Shown piece by piece: positions 16,304 through 23,112 of a DNA stretch of 64,000 nt. Numbering within the stretch: the first letter of the stretch is position 1; the number at the start of each line of letters is the position of its first letter. Origin of the DNA: a virus; IMG/VR virus record IMGVR_UViG_3300032770_000001, positions 251,931 through 315,930 of that record; one strand, 5' to 3'. The notes beneath the pieces are model-generated. The model made no database searches. It worked only from the letters and a program-made list of their open reading frames with translations, and had not been told where the DNA came from. Position numbers and translations under genes: made by a program.

Positions 16304-16840
16304 ATGCCAGACCTACGTCCACGGGTAGACGACCAAGAGTTGTCGCCCAAAGCAAAACGCAATCTCCTCATCACCATCGCTATTCTGTTCGTAGCGGTTG
16401 TGGGGTTCTGCCTGTTCTTAAATAAGGACACGCGCATCATCGGTCAGGGTACACCGGAAACTCTAATTATGAAGCCGATTCAAAGTGCAACTATCGGAGC
16501 GAATGGTCTCGTCTGTGTTGAGATGCTTCCCGACCGCACTTTTTATGACCCGACCGCAGAAAAAGGGATTGAACAGCACTGCACACCCATCGAAAATGCA
16601 TGGGTCTTGGTCAACAAGAAACCTGAGGTCGATGGTACTGTCGCCACGATTCAATTGCTCCATGACGCCCCGAATCCTTACGGCATGGATCATTACACTG
16701 CGACCAAGAGCATCCTGATTCTGGTGCGTACTGAGAAAGAACGCGAACAGTATCAGGACGTTTTGGACGCGGTTCAAACTCGTCTGTTTAAGGAACGGGA
16801 TGTTGCTTTGACAGACCTGACCCAACAGTCAGCGAACTAA
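16304..16840 (+). CDS. single-pass membrane protein (178 aa)
   Basis: A cytoplasmic basic start (MPDLRPRVDDQ) is followed by one membrane segment (about residues 21-39) and an extracytoplasmic-type domain with two Cys (about 70 and 92). The C-terminus is helical. RBS TGAGG. Function unknown. Confidence 0.75.
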   Translation: MPDLRPRVDDQELSPKAKRNLLITIAILFVAVVGFCLFLNKDTRIIGQGTPETLIMKPIQSATIGANGLVCVEMLPDRTFYDPTAEKGIEQHCTPIENAWVLVNKKPEVDGTVATIQLLHDAPNPYGMDHYTATKSILILVRTEKEREQYQDVLDAVQTRLFKERDVALTDLTQQSAN

Positions 16841-17103
16841 TGTCCAAAGAGACCAAAAAGAAGGCGCAATGCCCGTCCTGCCGGAATGAGAGCAAGGGCG
16901 AGAGAAGGTACTATTGCCACGCGGTGAACTGCACGTGGTGTGGCGGCAGCAACTTTCACATTTGCTACGATCCTTGGCACGGAGACGTGAGTGTCGTGGT
17001 AGAGTCCTCGGCTCCGAAATCGGCCCCGAAGAAAAAGGTTAAAACAGAAGCGGAAGCCGTTTTGGATATGGACGTAGACTACTTCTTAGATTCGGTGATC
17101 TGA
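16840..17103 (+). CDS. zinc-ribbon-like protein (87 aa)
   Basis: TAATG overlap. Cys/His pattern 'CPSCRNES', 'YYCHAVNCTWCGG' fits a small treble-clef or ribbon in the first 45 residues. A Lys-rich linker leads to an acidic tail (DMDVDYFLDSVI), a typical binding peptide. Possibly a nucleic-acid or host-protein adaptor. Confidence 0.7.
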   Translation: MSKETKKKAQCPSCRNESKGERRYYCHAVNCTWCGGSNFHICYDPWHGDVSVVVESSAPKSAPKKKVKTEAEAVLDMDVDYFLDSVI

Positions 17104-17234
17104 TGCGTGGGTTCTTTCGACAAGTCGCAATCCTGATCCGGGAACTCCGCTCCCGAACCCGCTGCATCATCTGCGGCGAGAAGTACGAGGGACTGGCTCA
17201 GGACTGTAGGTGTACAAACTATGAACGAAATTAA
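17103..17234 (+). CDS. small four-Cys protein (43 aa)
   Basis: ATG overlaps the preceding stop (TGATG). Basic N-terminal helix, then 'CIICGEKYEG' and 'CRC' making a minimal zinc knuckle. Overlaps the Lar-like gene start by 14 bases. Function unknown. Confidence 0.6.
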   Translation: MRGFFRQVAILIRELRSRTRCIICGEKYEGLAQDCRCTNYERN

Positions 17235-17427
17235 GCCATGTCCGTTCTGCGGCGGTGTCGGGTCAGTGAGTAACGACTATGACGCCAACTCCAAGCTCCC
17301 CGACGATGAGCAATTTTTTGTTCGCTGTTTGAGTTGTGCCTGCGAGGGTCCGTGGGCTCGACTCGCAAGCAATGCAATTACCCTCTGGAATATGAGACAT
17401 GAGAACGTTCAAGCTGCTGCGCATTAG
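17221..17427 (+). CDS. Lar-family restriction-alleviation-like protein
   Basis: 68 aa. 'IKPCPFCGGVGSVSN' at the N-terminus, 'VRCLSCACEGPW' in the middle and 'ITLWNMR' at the end are the Lar zinc-ribbon signature (CPFCG...C..C...A...WN.R). Rac-prophage Lar modulates EcoKI restriction/modification, so an anti-restriction role is the family-based inference. The domain is common in phages and some members have no proven activity. Confidence 0.75.
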   Translation: MNEIKPCPFCGGVGSVSNDYDANSKLPDDEQFFVRCLSCACEGPWARLASNAITLWNMRHENVQAAAH

Positions 17428-17599
17428 AGACGTGTCGGGAATCAGCGGCACTGGGTATGTTGCGGAAGGTGTCGTGTTCAGCGATAATCAGGTTGTGCTT
17501 CGTTGGTTCAACACCGGAGCCATCACTGTGTTTGAAAATCTGGATGTGCTTGAGCGTATCCATTGCGGCGGCGGGAATTCCCGCGTGGAGTTCGTGTAA
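17399..17599 (+). CDS. conserved small phage protein (66 aa)
   Basis: Overlaps the Lar-like gene by 29 bases. Pattern 'ISGTGYVAEGVVFSDNQVVLRW' with a later 'LERIHCGGGNSRVEF' matches a widespread small protein of phages and prophages, all-beta and without an assigned function. Confidence 0.72.
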   Translation: MRTFKLLRIRDVSGISGTGYVAEGVVFSDNQVVLRWFNTGAITVFENLDVLERIHCGGGNSRVEFV

Positions 17600-17844
17600 T
17601 GGCAAATTACATCCATGTAGAAGCGAAGGGCGGGGGCACCGAGGACATCGATTTCGGTTTCACGACCGAAGAAGACCCCATCGATGTAATCAAGAAGTGG
17701 CGTGCCGAAGGTGGGATTGACACCGGAACCTCTCAATCAGGCAGGACACTCCAGACGGGGTCATTCATCCCGTGGCATAGGATTCGCGATATAAAGTTTG
17801 AGCGAAATTGGAAGAACACGTATCAGGGGGACGGCTTCTCATGA
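17599..17844 (+). CDS. hypothetical protein (81 aa)
   Basis: TAATG overlap. Starts 'MANYIHVEAKGGGTEDIDFG'; includes 'SFIPWHRIRDIKFERNW', a beta-strand/turn pattern seen in small barrel-like phage proteins. Function unknown. Confidence 0.7.
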   Translation: MANYIHVEAKGGGTEDIDFGFTTEEDPIDVIKKWRAEGGIDTGTSQSGRTLQTGSFIPWHRIRDIKFERNWKNTYQGDGFS

Positions 17845-18152
17845 GGATGATTACTGGCTACATTGTTGCCGATCCGAGCAAGCTCCCACCGGGCACCTGT
17901 CAACGCTGCGGTGGTTGGTCACCGGGCTACGGGCCGTGCCATGATGGTGTCACCGGGATCGAGATGCATCACGCAGGCGGCGAAGTCCGTTGCGCGATCT
18001 GCGGTCGTTGCGGCGGCACCGGGAAAGAGCTATACTGGAAACGCATTCCACAATGGCGTTGGTACAAACCACAGACATGGGGCAAAGGTTGGTACGTGGA
18101 CAACACAGGCACCGTCCAGAATCCACGATTCGGGCAGGAGTATTATCCATGA
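17841..18152 (+). CDS. zinc-binding-type protein (103 aa)
   Basis: ATGA overlap. Four CxxC or Cys/His sites: 'CQRCGGWSPGYGPCHDG', 'HHAGGEVRCAICGRCGG'. This spacing suits two zinc sites, DnaJ-like in outline. Trp-rich C-terminus ('WRWYKPQTWGKGWY'). Function unknown. Confidence 0.7.
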   Translation: MRMITGYIVADPSKLPPGTCQRCGGWSPGYGPCHDGVTGIEMHHAGGEVRCAICGRCGGTGKELYWKRIPQWRWYKPQTWGKGWYVDNTGTVQNPRFGQEYYP

Positions 18153-18430
18153 AAGAACGCACCTGTTTTTGTGAACTCATCAACAGCGGTATGGTGGATG
18201 GCAGGAATCCTCCCCTAGTATGTCCGGAGCATCCAAGAAATTTCAGCATTCCGCCTGAGGGATACGAGCCGCCCAAACTCCACAAGTGGCAGTTCTGGTT
18301 TAGCAAGCACGCACTGTGTTGGGGCGACCGGAAAAGCGGAACTACCTACCACGAGATCGGATACCTGTGGGTCTTCGTGATCGTGTGGGGCATCGGACAT
18401 TTCGTCGTCCTGCCGCTCCTCCCAAAATAA
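18149..18430 (+). CDS. Cys-rich N-terminus with C-terminal membrane anchor (93 aa)
   Basis: ATGA overlap. N-terminal 'CFCELINSG' and 'VCPEHPRNF' give a possible zinc site; residues about 72-91 are a membrane segment. Last gene before the first tRNA promoter. Confidence 0.7.
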   Translation: MKERTCFCELINSGMVDGRNPPLVCPEHPRNFSIPPEGYEPPKLHKWQFWFSKHALCWGDRKSGTTYHEIGYLWVFVIVWGIGHFVVLPLLPK

Positions 18431-18434
18431 ATTG

Positions 18435-18463
18435 TTGACAGTTTTCCGACTTTCTGGTATTAG
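18435..18463 (+). promoter_or_regulatory. strong sigma70-type promoter for the first tRNA unit
   Basis: TTGACA (18435-18440), 17-base spacer ending in TGG, -10 TATTAG (18458-18463): a consensus -35 with an extended -10. The promoter at 31591 is almost identical and also precedes a short ORF, a terminator and tRNAs. Confidence 0.75.
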
Positions 18464-18488
18464 TATAGTAGTAGGAACACAAACTCGA

Positions 18489-18566
18489 ATGGTTCGCATA
18501 CACGCATTATCGTCGTCCTCAAGTAGCTCCCGTAGCGGGAGCGGCGGCGTTGGTGTGTGCTTGTAA
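18489..18566 (+). CDS. possible leader peptide (25 aa)
   Basis: ATG about 26 bases after the -10, behind AGGAAC. The product is Ser-rich (seven Ser in a row, then SGSGG). It lies between promoter and terminator exactly as the 31-aa ORF does at 31643. In a unit carrying four tRNA-Ser genes the Ser run is suggestive of attenuation, but it could be chance. Confidence 0.4.
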   Translation: MVRIHALSSSSSSSRSGSGGVGVCL

Positions 18567-18602
18567 ACACTTGAAAACAAGCAAGTAAGAAACACCGATG
18601 AA

Positions 18603-18636
18603 GCCGCCTAGAAACTTGGGCGGCATTTGTGTTTTT
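18603..18636 (+). terminator. intrinsic terminator-like hairpin
   Basis: GCCGCC (18603-18608) pairs with GGCGGC (18619-18624), followed by ATTTGTGTTTTT. Lies between the first tRNA promoter and the HNH/tRNA genes, so read-through or attenuation would set tRNA expression. Confidence 0.6.
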
Positions 18637-18656
18637 AGGGTAGTTTAATGGTATAG

Positions 18657-18666
18657 CTGGTATTGA
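18657..18666 (+). promoter_or_regulatory. extended -10 for leaderless HNH gene
   Basis: CTGG-TATTGA, then six bases (TATACC) and the ATG at 18673, the same geometry as the box promoters but without the CCTANCC element. TGGTAT/ATACCA can also form a hairpin immediately before the ATG. Confidence 0.45.
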
Positions 18667-18672
18667 TATACC

Positions 18673-19035
18673 ATGGAGTGCCAATATCACAGATGCGGTA
18701 AGGAACTCATCGGCAGGCAGACGAAGTTCTGCTCTCCGAACTGTAAGAACAAAAACAATGTTCACCTTAGCCGTAGGCGGATGAAGCGTCGAGCAGTCGA
18801 TTATCTCGGCGGAAAGTGTGTTGGGTGTGGGTATTCCAGATGTCTGGATGCCTTGGAATTCCACCACAACTGTGATGAAAAAGAGACTGAAGTTTCAAAG
18901 ATGATCGCCAATAACAGACCTTGGGAGGTCATCTTACAAGAATTGAAAAAGTGTGAGCTTAGGTGCGCCAATTGCCACGCTGAGTATCATACATTAGGTG
19001 AGTTGGGAGAGAGGCTTATCCCGCTCGGTTGCTAA
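18673..19035 (+). CDS. HNH homing-type endonuclease
   Basis: 120 aa. 'CQYHRCGKELIGRQTKFCSPNC' supplies a first zinc pair; 'LEFHHNCDEK' and 'CELRCANCHAEYHT' are the HNH core and its zinc ligands. The last 13 codons run into tRNA-Ser (starting 18997), so gene and tRNA overlap by 39 bases. This suggests insertion next to a tRNA. Probably a free-standing homing endonuclease. Confidence 0.85.
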   Translation: MECQYHRCGKELIGRQTKFCSPNCKNKNNVHLSRRRMKRRAVDYLGGKCVGCGYSRCLDALEFHHNCDEKETEVSKMIANNRPWEVILQELKKCELRCANCHAEYHTLGELGERLIPLGC

Positions 19036-19088
19036 CCGAGAGTCCCCCGCGAGGGGGACCGCAAGTTCGAATCTTGCACTCACCGCCA
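18997..19088 (+). tRNA. tRNA-Ser(GCT)
   Basis: Acceptor GGTGAGT/ACTCACC, CCA encoded. Anticodon arm CTCGG-TTGCTAA-CCGAG, anticodon GCT. Long variable arm with a CCCCC/GGGGG stem, as expected for Ser. Its first 39 bases overlap the HNH gene. Confidence 0.93.
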
Positions 19089-19101
19089 AGTTTTGAAGTT
19101 T

Positions 19102-19191
19102 GGTGAGTTGGGAGAGTGGTTTAATCCGCCACGTTGGAAGCGTGGAGCACCCGTAAGGGTGCCGCAAGTTCGAATCTTGCACTCACCGCCA
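19102..19191 (+). tRNA. tRNA-Ser(GGA)
   Basis: Acceptor GGTGAGT/ACTCACC, anticodon loop TTGGAAG, long variable arm, CCA encoded. Acceptor and T-arm are nearly identical to the preceding tRNA-Ser(GCT), pointing to duplication. Confidence 0.93.
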
Positions 19192-19205
19192 AATTTTTGA
19201 AGTAC

Positions 19206-19302
19206 GGTGGGGTTGGTACATGTGGCTTAGGTCCGCTCGTCTTGAAAACGAGTATACTTCAGAGATGGAGTATTGCCAGTTCAACTCTGGCTCCCACCGC
19301 CA
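19206..19302 (+). tRNA. tRNA-Ser(TGA)
   Basis: Acceptor GGTGGGG pairing with the 3' CCCACC end; anticodon arm CTCGT-CTTGAAA-ACGAG. Long variable arm (ATACTTCAGAGATGGAGTAT) and CCA present. Confidence 0.92.
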
Positions 19303-19307
19303 AGTTT

Positions 19308-19403
19308 GGAGAGGTTGGTACATGTGGCAAGTCCGCTCGCCTCGAAAGCGAGTCACGGGGTTAATCACCCCGTGTGCAGGTTCGACTCCTGTCCTCTCCG
19401 CCA
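19308..19403 (+). tRNA. tRNA-Ser(CGA)
   Basis: Acceptor GGAGAGG/CCTCTCC, anticodon arm CTCGC-CTCGAAA-GCGAG, long variable arm (CACGGGG/CCCCGTG), CCA. With its three neighbours it completes a four-anticodon serine set. Confidence 0.93.
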
Positions 19404-19411
19404 TTTTACGT

Positions 19412-19489
19412 GCGCACGTGAAGGGAATTGGCATACCTTTCCCACTTAAAACGGGAAGCTTGTGGGTTCAACTCCCACCGTGCGCACCA
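19412..19489 (+). tRNA. tRNA-Leu(TAA), atypical short variable loop
   Basis: Acceptor GCGCACG/CGTGCGC, discriminator A, CCA. Anticodon loop CTTAAAA on a TCCCA/CGGGA stem (one A.C mismatch). The variable loop is only about five bases, whereas bacterial tRNA-Leu normally has a long arm. T-arm is good (GTGGG-TTCAACT-CCCAC). Confidence 0.75.
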
Positions 19490-19494
19490 AGTTT

Positions 19495-19589
19495 GGGGGA
19501 GAGCACTGGCTGTGCGGCTGGGCCTTATAAACCCGGAGTAGCTCCTGATTAGAGCAGACGGTGGGGTTCGAATCCCTACTCCCCTACCA
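19495..19589 (+). tRNA. class II tRNA, anticodon probably TAT (Ile?)
   Basis: Acceptor GGGGGAG/CTCCCCT, T-arm and CCA are clear. The anticodon region TGGGC-CTTATAA-ACCCG reads TAT, with a C.A mismatch closing the loop. It has a long variable arm (GCTC...GAGC), typical of Leu, Ser or Tyr and not Ile, and a short D-loop. Identity is uncertain. Confidence 0.6.
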
Positions 19590-19619
19590 ATTTCTTCCTT
19601 CCTGTAGTATCATTCCAGC

Positions 19620-20126
19620 ATGGAACTCACCGACCGCGAATACTATCGAGCGCACATGGCGGAATATGCCAAAGACACGATGGTTCTGTCTTTCACGAAA
19701 ACCAATCATCCCAGTTATCAGGCGATTCTTTCAATGGGCTCCCTTGCAGTTCCATTCTTACTTGAAGACGTGCAGTCACAGCACCCAGATGGATCATGGA
19801 CGCCGGGAGAGCGGCAGTTCTCTTACTGGGGCGCAACTTCGTTGCTCTGGCAAATCACGGCAAAGTCAATTAACACACCGCCTGCTCCAATTCTGCCGGA
19901 GAAGGATCGTGGTCGGCTGGCTCCGATTCGCAAGTTGTGGGTGGACTGGGGGATCGCGAATGGCTACCTAACGCCGAATGACCCCAAGATTCCTCTTCGT
20001 TTCAATCAGGTTCACCGCTTTGTGCCGAAGCGGTTCTTCGGGCTCCGCAATTACATCTGGCGTCTGACCACGCTGCCGAACAAGCATCGCATGAAACATT
20101 CATGGGACTACTGGAGAGCGATTTAA
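19620..20126 (+). CDS. hypothetical protein (168 aa)
   Basis: First gene after the tRNA run. TGTAGTAT lies nine bases before the ATG, so it may have its own promoter and a very short leader. Basic, Trp-rich, helical ('ILSMGSLAVPFLLEDV' is HEAT-like). Function unknown. Confidence 0.72.
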   Translation: MELTDREYYRAHMAEYAKDTMVLSFTKTNHPSYQAILSMGSLAVPFLLEDVQSQHPDGSWTPGERQFSYWGATSLLWQITAKSINTPPAPILPEKDRGRLAPIRKLWVDWGIANGYLTPNDPKIPLRFNQVHRFVPKRFFGLRNYIWRLTTLPNKHRMKHSWDYWRAI

Positions 20127-20344
20127 TGGGTAACTTCAAGCCGTTCAAGATTCTTTTCTCCGGGATGGGTATCATTTTTCTTCTCATCCTTGGCTACCTC
20201 TTCCTGCACTGGGTCGGCGTACACGTCAGCTTCGTTGAGAGGCCGATTTCCGACAGCGACTTCAAGCAGTGGGTAATAGTCCTCCTCGTCGTCATCGCCT
20301 GCAAGAGCGGCGGCGATTGTAACTGCAACTGCAAGAAGGGCTGA
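20126..20344 (+). CDS. membrane protein with Cys tail (72 aa)
   Basis: TAATG overlap. Two membrane segments (about 10-32 and 47-62) and a C-terminal 'CKSGGDCNCNCKKG', four clustered Cys that could bind metal or carry a lipid. Function unknown. Confidence 0.7.
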   Translation: MGNFKPFKILFSGMGIIFLLILGYLFLHWVGVHVSFVERPISDSDFKQWVIVLLVVIACKSGGDCNCNCKKG

Positions 20345-20345
20345 T

Positions 20346-20519
20346 ATGGCGCTCCATCTATACGAGACCAACGAGGGTTACATCTGCGACCACGGCAAGC
20401 CGGGATCGATGATGCTGGCTTCGGTCCCATTCATTGCTCACTGCGAAGAGTGCATCCGCAAGGCATTTGCTGAAGCTTTAGAGCGGACGTTGCGGGAAAA
20501 CGGCTTCTCAACCCCTTAA
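20346..20519 (+). CDS. small Cys/His protein (57 aa)
   Basis: Frame found between annotated neighbours with no gap. Pattern C-x2-H near residue 14 and 'AHCEECIRKAF' near 37-47 fits a small zinc site. The stop lies in the loop of the downstream RBS hairpin. Confidence 0.65.
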   Translation: MALHLYETNEGYICDHGKPGSMMLASVPFIAHCEECIRKAFAEALERTLRENGFSTP

Positions 20520-20529
20520 CTATAGGGGG
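20512..20529 (+). promoter_or_regulatory. RBS hairpin with stop codon in its loop
   Basis: CCCCT (20512-20516) pairs with AGGGG (20524-20528) around TAACTAT. The TAA of the upstream gene lies in the loop and the 3' arm GGGGG is the RBS of the gene at 20538. Ribosomes finishing the upstream gene should open it, giving translational coupling. Confidence 0.5.
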
Positions 20530-20537
20530 TACTTTTC

Positions 20538-20783
20538 ATGATCGCTGCTCTTTTGCTCTACTTTATCTCGCTGGCAATGCTCGGATTCACCGTGGGCTGT
20601 GGTGTTTATGCCTACAAAAAGTCCACCACCTACAACCAGTTCATGAATGAACATCCGATTTTGGGTTGGACGGCTACGATCACGACAGCCGGACTGATTC
20701 TGTATGGAGAATTCCTGTTCCTTCTCTTGACGGTCGCCACGATCCTCGTTATGCTTGGACTAACCAATCTCGCAGTTCAGTAA
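20538..20783 (+). CDS. two-pass membrane protein (81 aa)
   Basis: Hydrophobic segments about residues 2-25 and 45-76 with a short polar loop (KKSTTYNQFMNEHPI). RBS is the 3' arm of the hairpin at 20512. Function unknown. Confidence 0.72.
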   Translation: MIAALLLYFISLAMLGFTVGCGVYAYKKSTTYNQFMNEHPILGWTATITTAGLILYGEFLFLLLTVATILVMLGLTNLAVQ

Positions 20784-20794
20784 TAGGAGATCGA

Positions 20795-21031
20795 ATGCCA
20801 GCAGCAACGAAGGATCACCGTAGCAAGAAGAACGCTCAGTCCCACGAGTCGCACCTTCGTCGGAAGCGTGAACTCAATGCCGCCAATACTACGGCGATTC
20901 AGTTCCAGCGCATCTATCGCATCAACTGTCTCAAGCAGCGCAAGGCAGAAGGTCGCCTGACCGAGAAGAACGAAAAAGAGATCGTCTCCCTCGGCATCAC
21001 TACGGAAGTGCATCTCAAGAATGGCATCTGA
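20795..21031 (+). CDS. small basic protein (78 aa)
   Basis: ATG behind TAGGAG. Very Lys/Arg/Asn-rich ('DHRSKKNAQSHESHLRRKRE'), likely nucleic-acid binding. No domain recognised. Confidence 0.68.
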   Translation: MPAATKDHRSKKNAQSHESHLRRKRELNAANTTAIQFQRIYRINCLKQRKAEGRLTEKNEKEIVSLGITTEVHLKNGI

Positions 21032-21260
21032 ACTGGCAGTAATGCGGTTGGATCGCCTCCTCGATACTGAGGAGGGACGGCGGCTCCTGACTGATGCCGT
21101 GATGGAAATCATGCGGACACGCGCAACAGTCGATGTCGGGGCGGTTGCGGCGGATTTAGCTCCGATGCTGGATGCGCAGAAACTATCCTTCCTCGTGGAA
21201 GTGTTGCAGGAAGCCGCTCAACGTTCCGGAATCGCCATTACCCTCCCGAATCAAGCATGA
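21021..21260 (+). CDS. hypothetical helical protein (79 aa)
   Basis: Overlaps the preceding gene by 11 bases. All-helical, with 'LLDTEEGRRLLTDAVMEIM' and 'LSFLVEVLQEAAQRSG'. Function unknown. Confidence 0.68.
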   Translation: MASELAVMRLDRLLDTEEGRRLLTDAVMEIMRTRATVDVGAVAADLAPMLDAQKLSFLVEVLQEAAQRSGIAITLPNQA

Positions 21261-21571
21261 CCACCGTCGTCCACGTCCGAAAATGCGATCCGCCTTTCGT
21301 CCAATTTACGTCCAATTTCGTCTACATCGGACGAGACTTTGACGGGTTCAAAGATGAGGGTTTTGGAAATCCTTTCCATTTGGGTAAAGACGGGAACCGA
21401 AAAGAGGTATTAAGCAAATATAGGGCGTATGCCATTCACCGAATGCAGCACGACCCGGAGTTCTGGGCGCGAGTCAAGAACCTCAAGGACAAGACCCTCG
21501 GTTGCTGGTGTAAGCCTTATGATTGTCATGGAGATATTTTAGCGGAGTTGGCCTATGCGCTTTGGGTGTGA
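21257..21571 (+). CDS. DUF4326 family protein
   Basis: 104 aa. 'YIGRDFDGFKDEGFGNPFHLG' (split here around residues 24-44) and 'KTLGCWCKPYDCHGDILAEL' near the C-terminus are the DUF4326 signature, with conserved Cys and His. The family is frequent in phages and has no established activity; it has been linked to nucleoside-modifying folds only by comparison. Confidence 0.85.
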   Translation: MTTVVHVRKCDPPFVQFTSNFVYIGRDFDGFKDEGFGNPFHLGKDGNRKEVLSKYRAYAIHRMQHDPEFWARVKNLKDKTLGCWCKPYDCHGDILAELAYALWV

Positions 21572-21734
21572 ACCGGGTGATGGAAGCATTCATATTATCC
21601 TAGAAAATGGGGAAAAACTCCCCCCTCAGTGGAACGTTCCCGGCGTCTCCGTCATGGAAGAAGTCGCCCCGATTTGCGGCGGCACGCAATACCGGATGAT
21701 TAAGCAGGAGGACGAAATCCTTGCAACGACGTAA
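21555..21734 (+). CDS. small hypothetical protein (59 aa)
   Basis: Overlaps the DUF4326 gene end by 17 bases. Begins 'MRFGCEPGDGSIHIILENG'. It carries the AGGAGG (21706-21711) that serves the capsid-like gene, which starts inside it. Confidence 0.6.
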   Translation: MRFGCEPGDGSIHIILENGEKLPPQWNVPGVSVMEEVAPICGGTQYRMIKQEDEILATT

Positions 21735-22818
21735 TTTTCTTCGCGGTCTACTTCTCGCTCCGCTTGCCGGACTCTTCCCCACGTTCACGTGGGCTGAGGT
21801 CTGGAGCAAGTTCACTAACTGGGTTCCGGTACGATCACTTTCCAAAACTGAGCAACAATCTGAAATGCTCGGTAAGCTACTCAAGACCGCTGGAGGTCGG
21901 CAATTGCTTGCCGCATCTATCGGACCATCGATCCGCCGTCGTCGCGATTACACCAGTCTTATCCGCAAAGCGTTTCACACCCAAAATGATCCTGTCATTC
22001 GCAATGTGACAGAACAGGATTTGTACGTTGTTGGTGAAGAGGGCGGCGATATTATCCGGGTGAGCAACCCCAAGATAATCAATTTCCCGACGTTCCGCAT
22101 CGTAAGCAACCCGATGATCCCGTACAGCGATGTCACCGGCAAGCGGTTCGACCTCGTCGCTCGTTGCCTCAACCTGTCCAAAGCAGAGATAGGTGCTTGC
22201 GAAGAGGGGTACATGTTCGCCTTAATGAACGCTGCCGCCGAGGGAGCAAACGCCGGGGGTGCGGGGAATCCCGATCTCCAGTATGAAGAGAGTCTCGAAT
22301 TCCTCGAACCGATGAAAGCGCAATTCGCCAAACAGGGCGTCAAAGAGATCAACTTTGCGTTTGTCCATCCTCGCGATTTCGTCACCTTACTCAAGAACCA
22401 GACGTTTATGAATCACTTTGACCGGGAGACCAAACGTAGTTTCCTCAAAGCTGGCGTGATGGGTTACTACCAGTTGGCAGATAAAGGCGCAGTCACTTTC
22501 ATTCAGAACCGTAAGGTCACATACGGATACATCTACATCACAGGCAACACTCCGGCGACCGAAACAGAACCAGCCGTTCACACTGGTTATGTCGTCGATC
22601 ACGTTCCTCTGACCGTGCAATCGACAGATCGTCTTGATCTTGAACAGATCGGTTTCACGATCAGCGAAAAGGTCGGTTTCGCTTTGAATCCCATCGCCGT
22701 TCAACGTGTGAAGATTGCAACAGACAAACCTGTTGTTGAGCCCGTGGATGAAGGTGATGATTTAGACAAGATTATCGACAAAACGGGCATCTACCCGTGG
22801 GCTGAAGTCAAAGCTTAA
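21721..22818 (+). CDS. HK97-fold major-capsid-like protein with Tat-like N-terminus
   Basis: 365 aa from a TTG start supported by AGGAGG nine bases upstream. From about residue 48 (MLGKLLKTAGG...) the sequence has features of HK97-type capsid proteins: 'IRRRRDYTSLIRKAF', 'YVVGEEGGDI', 'NFPTFRIVSNPMIPYSDV', 'CEEGYMFALMNAAAEGANAG'. Residues 1-25 instead form a twin-arginine-type signal (QRRNFLRG, hydrophobic core, TWA). No protease, portal or tail gene is nearby, so it may be a paralogue or minor shell component. Capsid-like fold probable; function uncertain. Confidence 0.65.
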   Translation: MQRRNFLRGLLLAPLAGLFPTFTWAEVWSKFTNWVPVRSLSKTEQQSEMLGKLLKTAGGRQLLAASIGPSIRRRRDYTSLIRKAFHTQNDPVIRNVTEQDLYVVGEEGGDIIRVSNPKIINFPTFRIVSNPMIPYSDVTGKRFDLVARCLNLSKAEIGACEEGYMFALMNAAAEGANAGGAGNPDLQYEESLEFLEPMKAQFAKQGVKEINFAFVHPRDFVTLLKNQTFMNHFDRETKRSFLKAGVMGYYQLADKGAVTFIQNRKVTYGYIYITGNTPATETEPAVHTGYVVDHVPLTVQSTDRLDLEQIGFTISEKVGFALNPIAVQRVKIATDKPVVEPVDEGDDLDKIIDKTGIYPWAEVKA

Positions 22819-22854
22819 CGGCTACCTGTATCTCTGATGAGGGGGTACAGGACC

Positions 22855-23049
22855 GTGTCAATCATTCGTATCGACAATCCAAAAATCTTCATCGGGCTCA
22901 GTCCCGATGAAGCCTCTAGCCAGATCAAATCGTGCGAGTACGACGTTCGCATAATCAACAAACTGGTGCCCTATAAGCCGGACTACGATCCGCTGCGTAT
23001 CTGCCTCATTGTGGAGAAAGATAAGGTGATCGATGCTTTTGTCGGCTAA
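22855..23049 (+). CDS. small protease-inhibitor-I78-like protein (64 aa)
   Basis: GTG start; GAGGGGG is in the loop of a CCTGTA/TACAGG hairpin just upstream. Outline 'IGLSPDEASSQIKS' then 'YKPDYDPLRICLIVEKDKVI' resembles the small potato-inhibitor-like/I78 layout common in phages. Assignment is tentative. Confidence 0.55.
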   Translation: MSIIRIDNPKIFIGLSPDEASSQIKSCEYDVRIINKLVPYKPDYDPLRICLIVEKDKVIDAFVG

Positions 23050-23074
23050 ACTGTTGATTTTTAAGCCATAAAAT

Positions 23075-23106
23075 CCTAACCAAAATCGTCTCCAAGCTGG
23101 TAGGAT
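23075..23106 (+). promoter_or_regulatory. phage box promoter, leaderless
   Basis: CCTAACC (23075-23081), 15 bases, CTGG, -10 TAGGAT (23101-23106), six bases, ATG 23113. The best match to the shared upstream box. Confidence 0.75.
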
Positions 23107-23112
23107 ATGGGC

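Noticed and set aside
18998-19552. Plus-strand frames across the serine tRNAs (about 19134-19552)
   Set aside because: They are chance frames through folded tRNAs.
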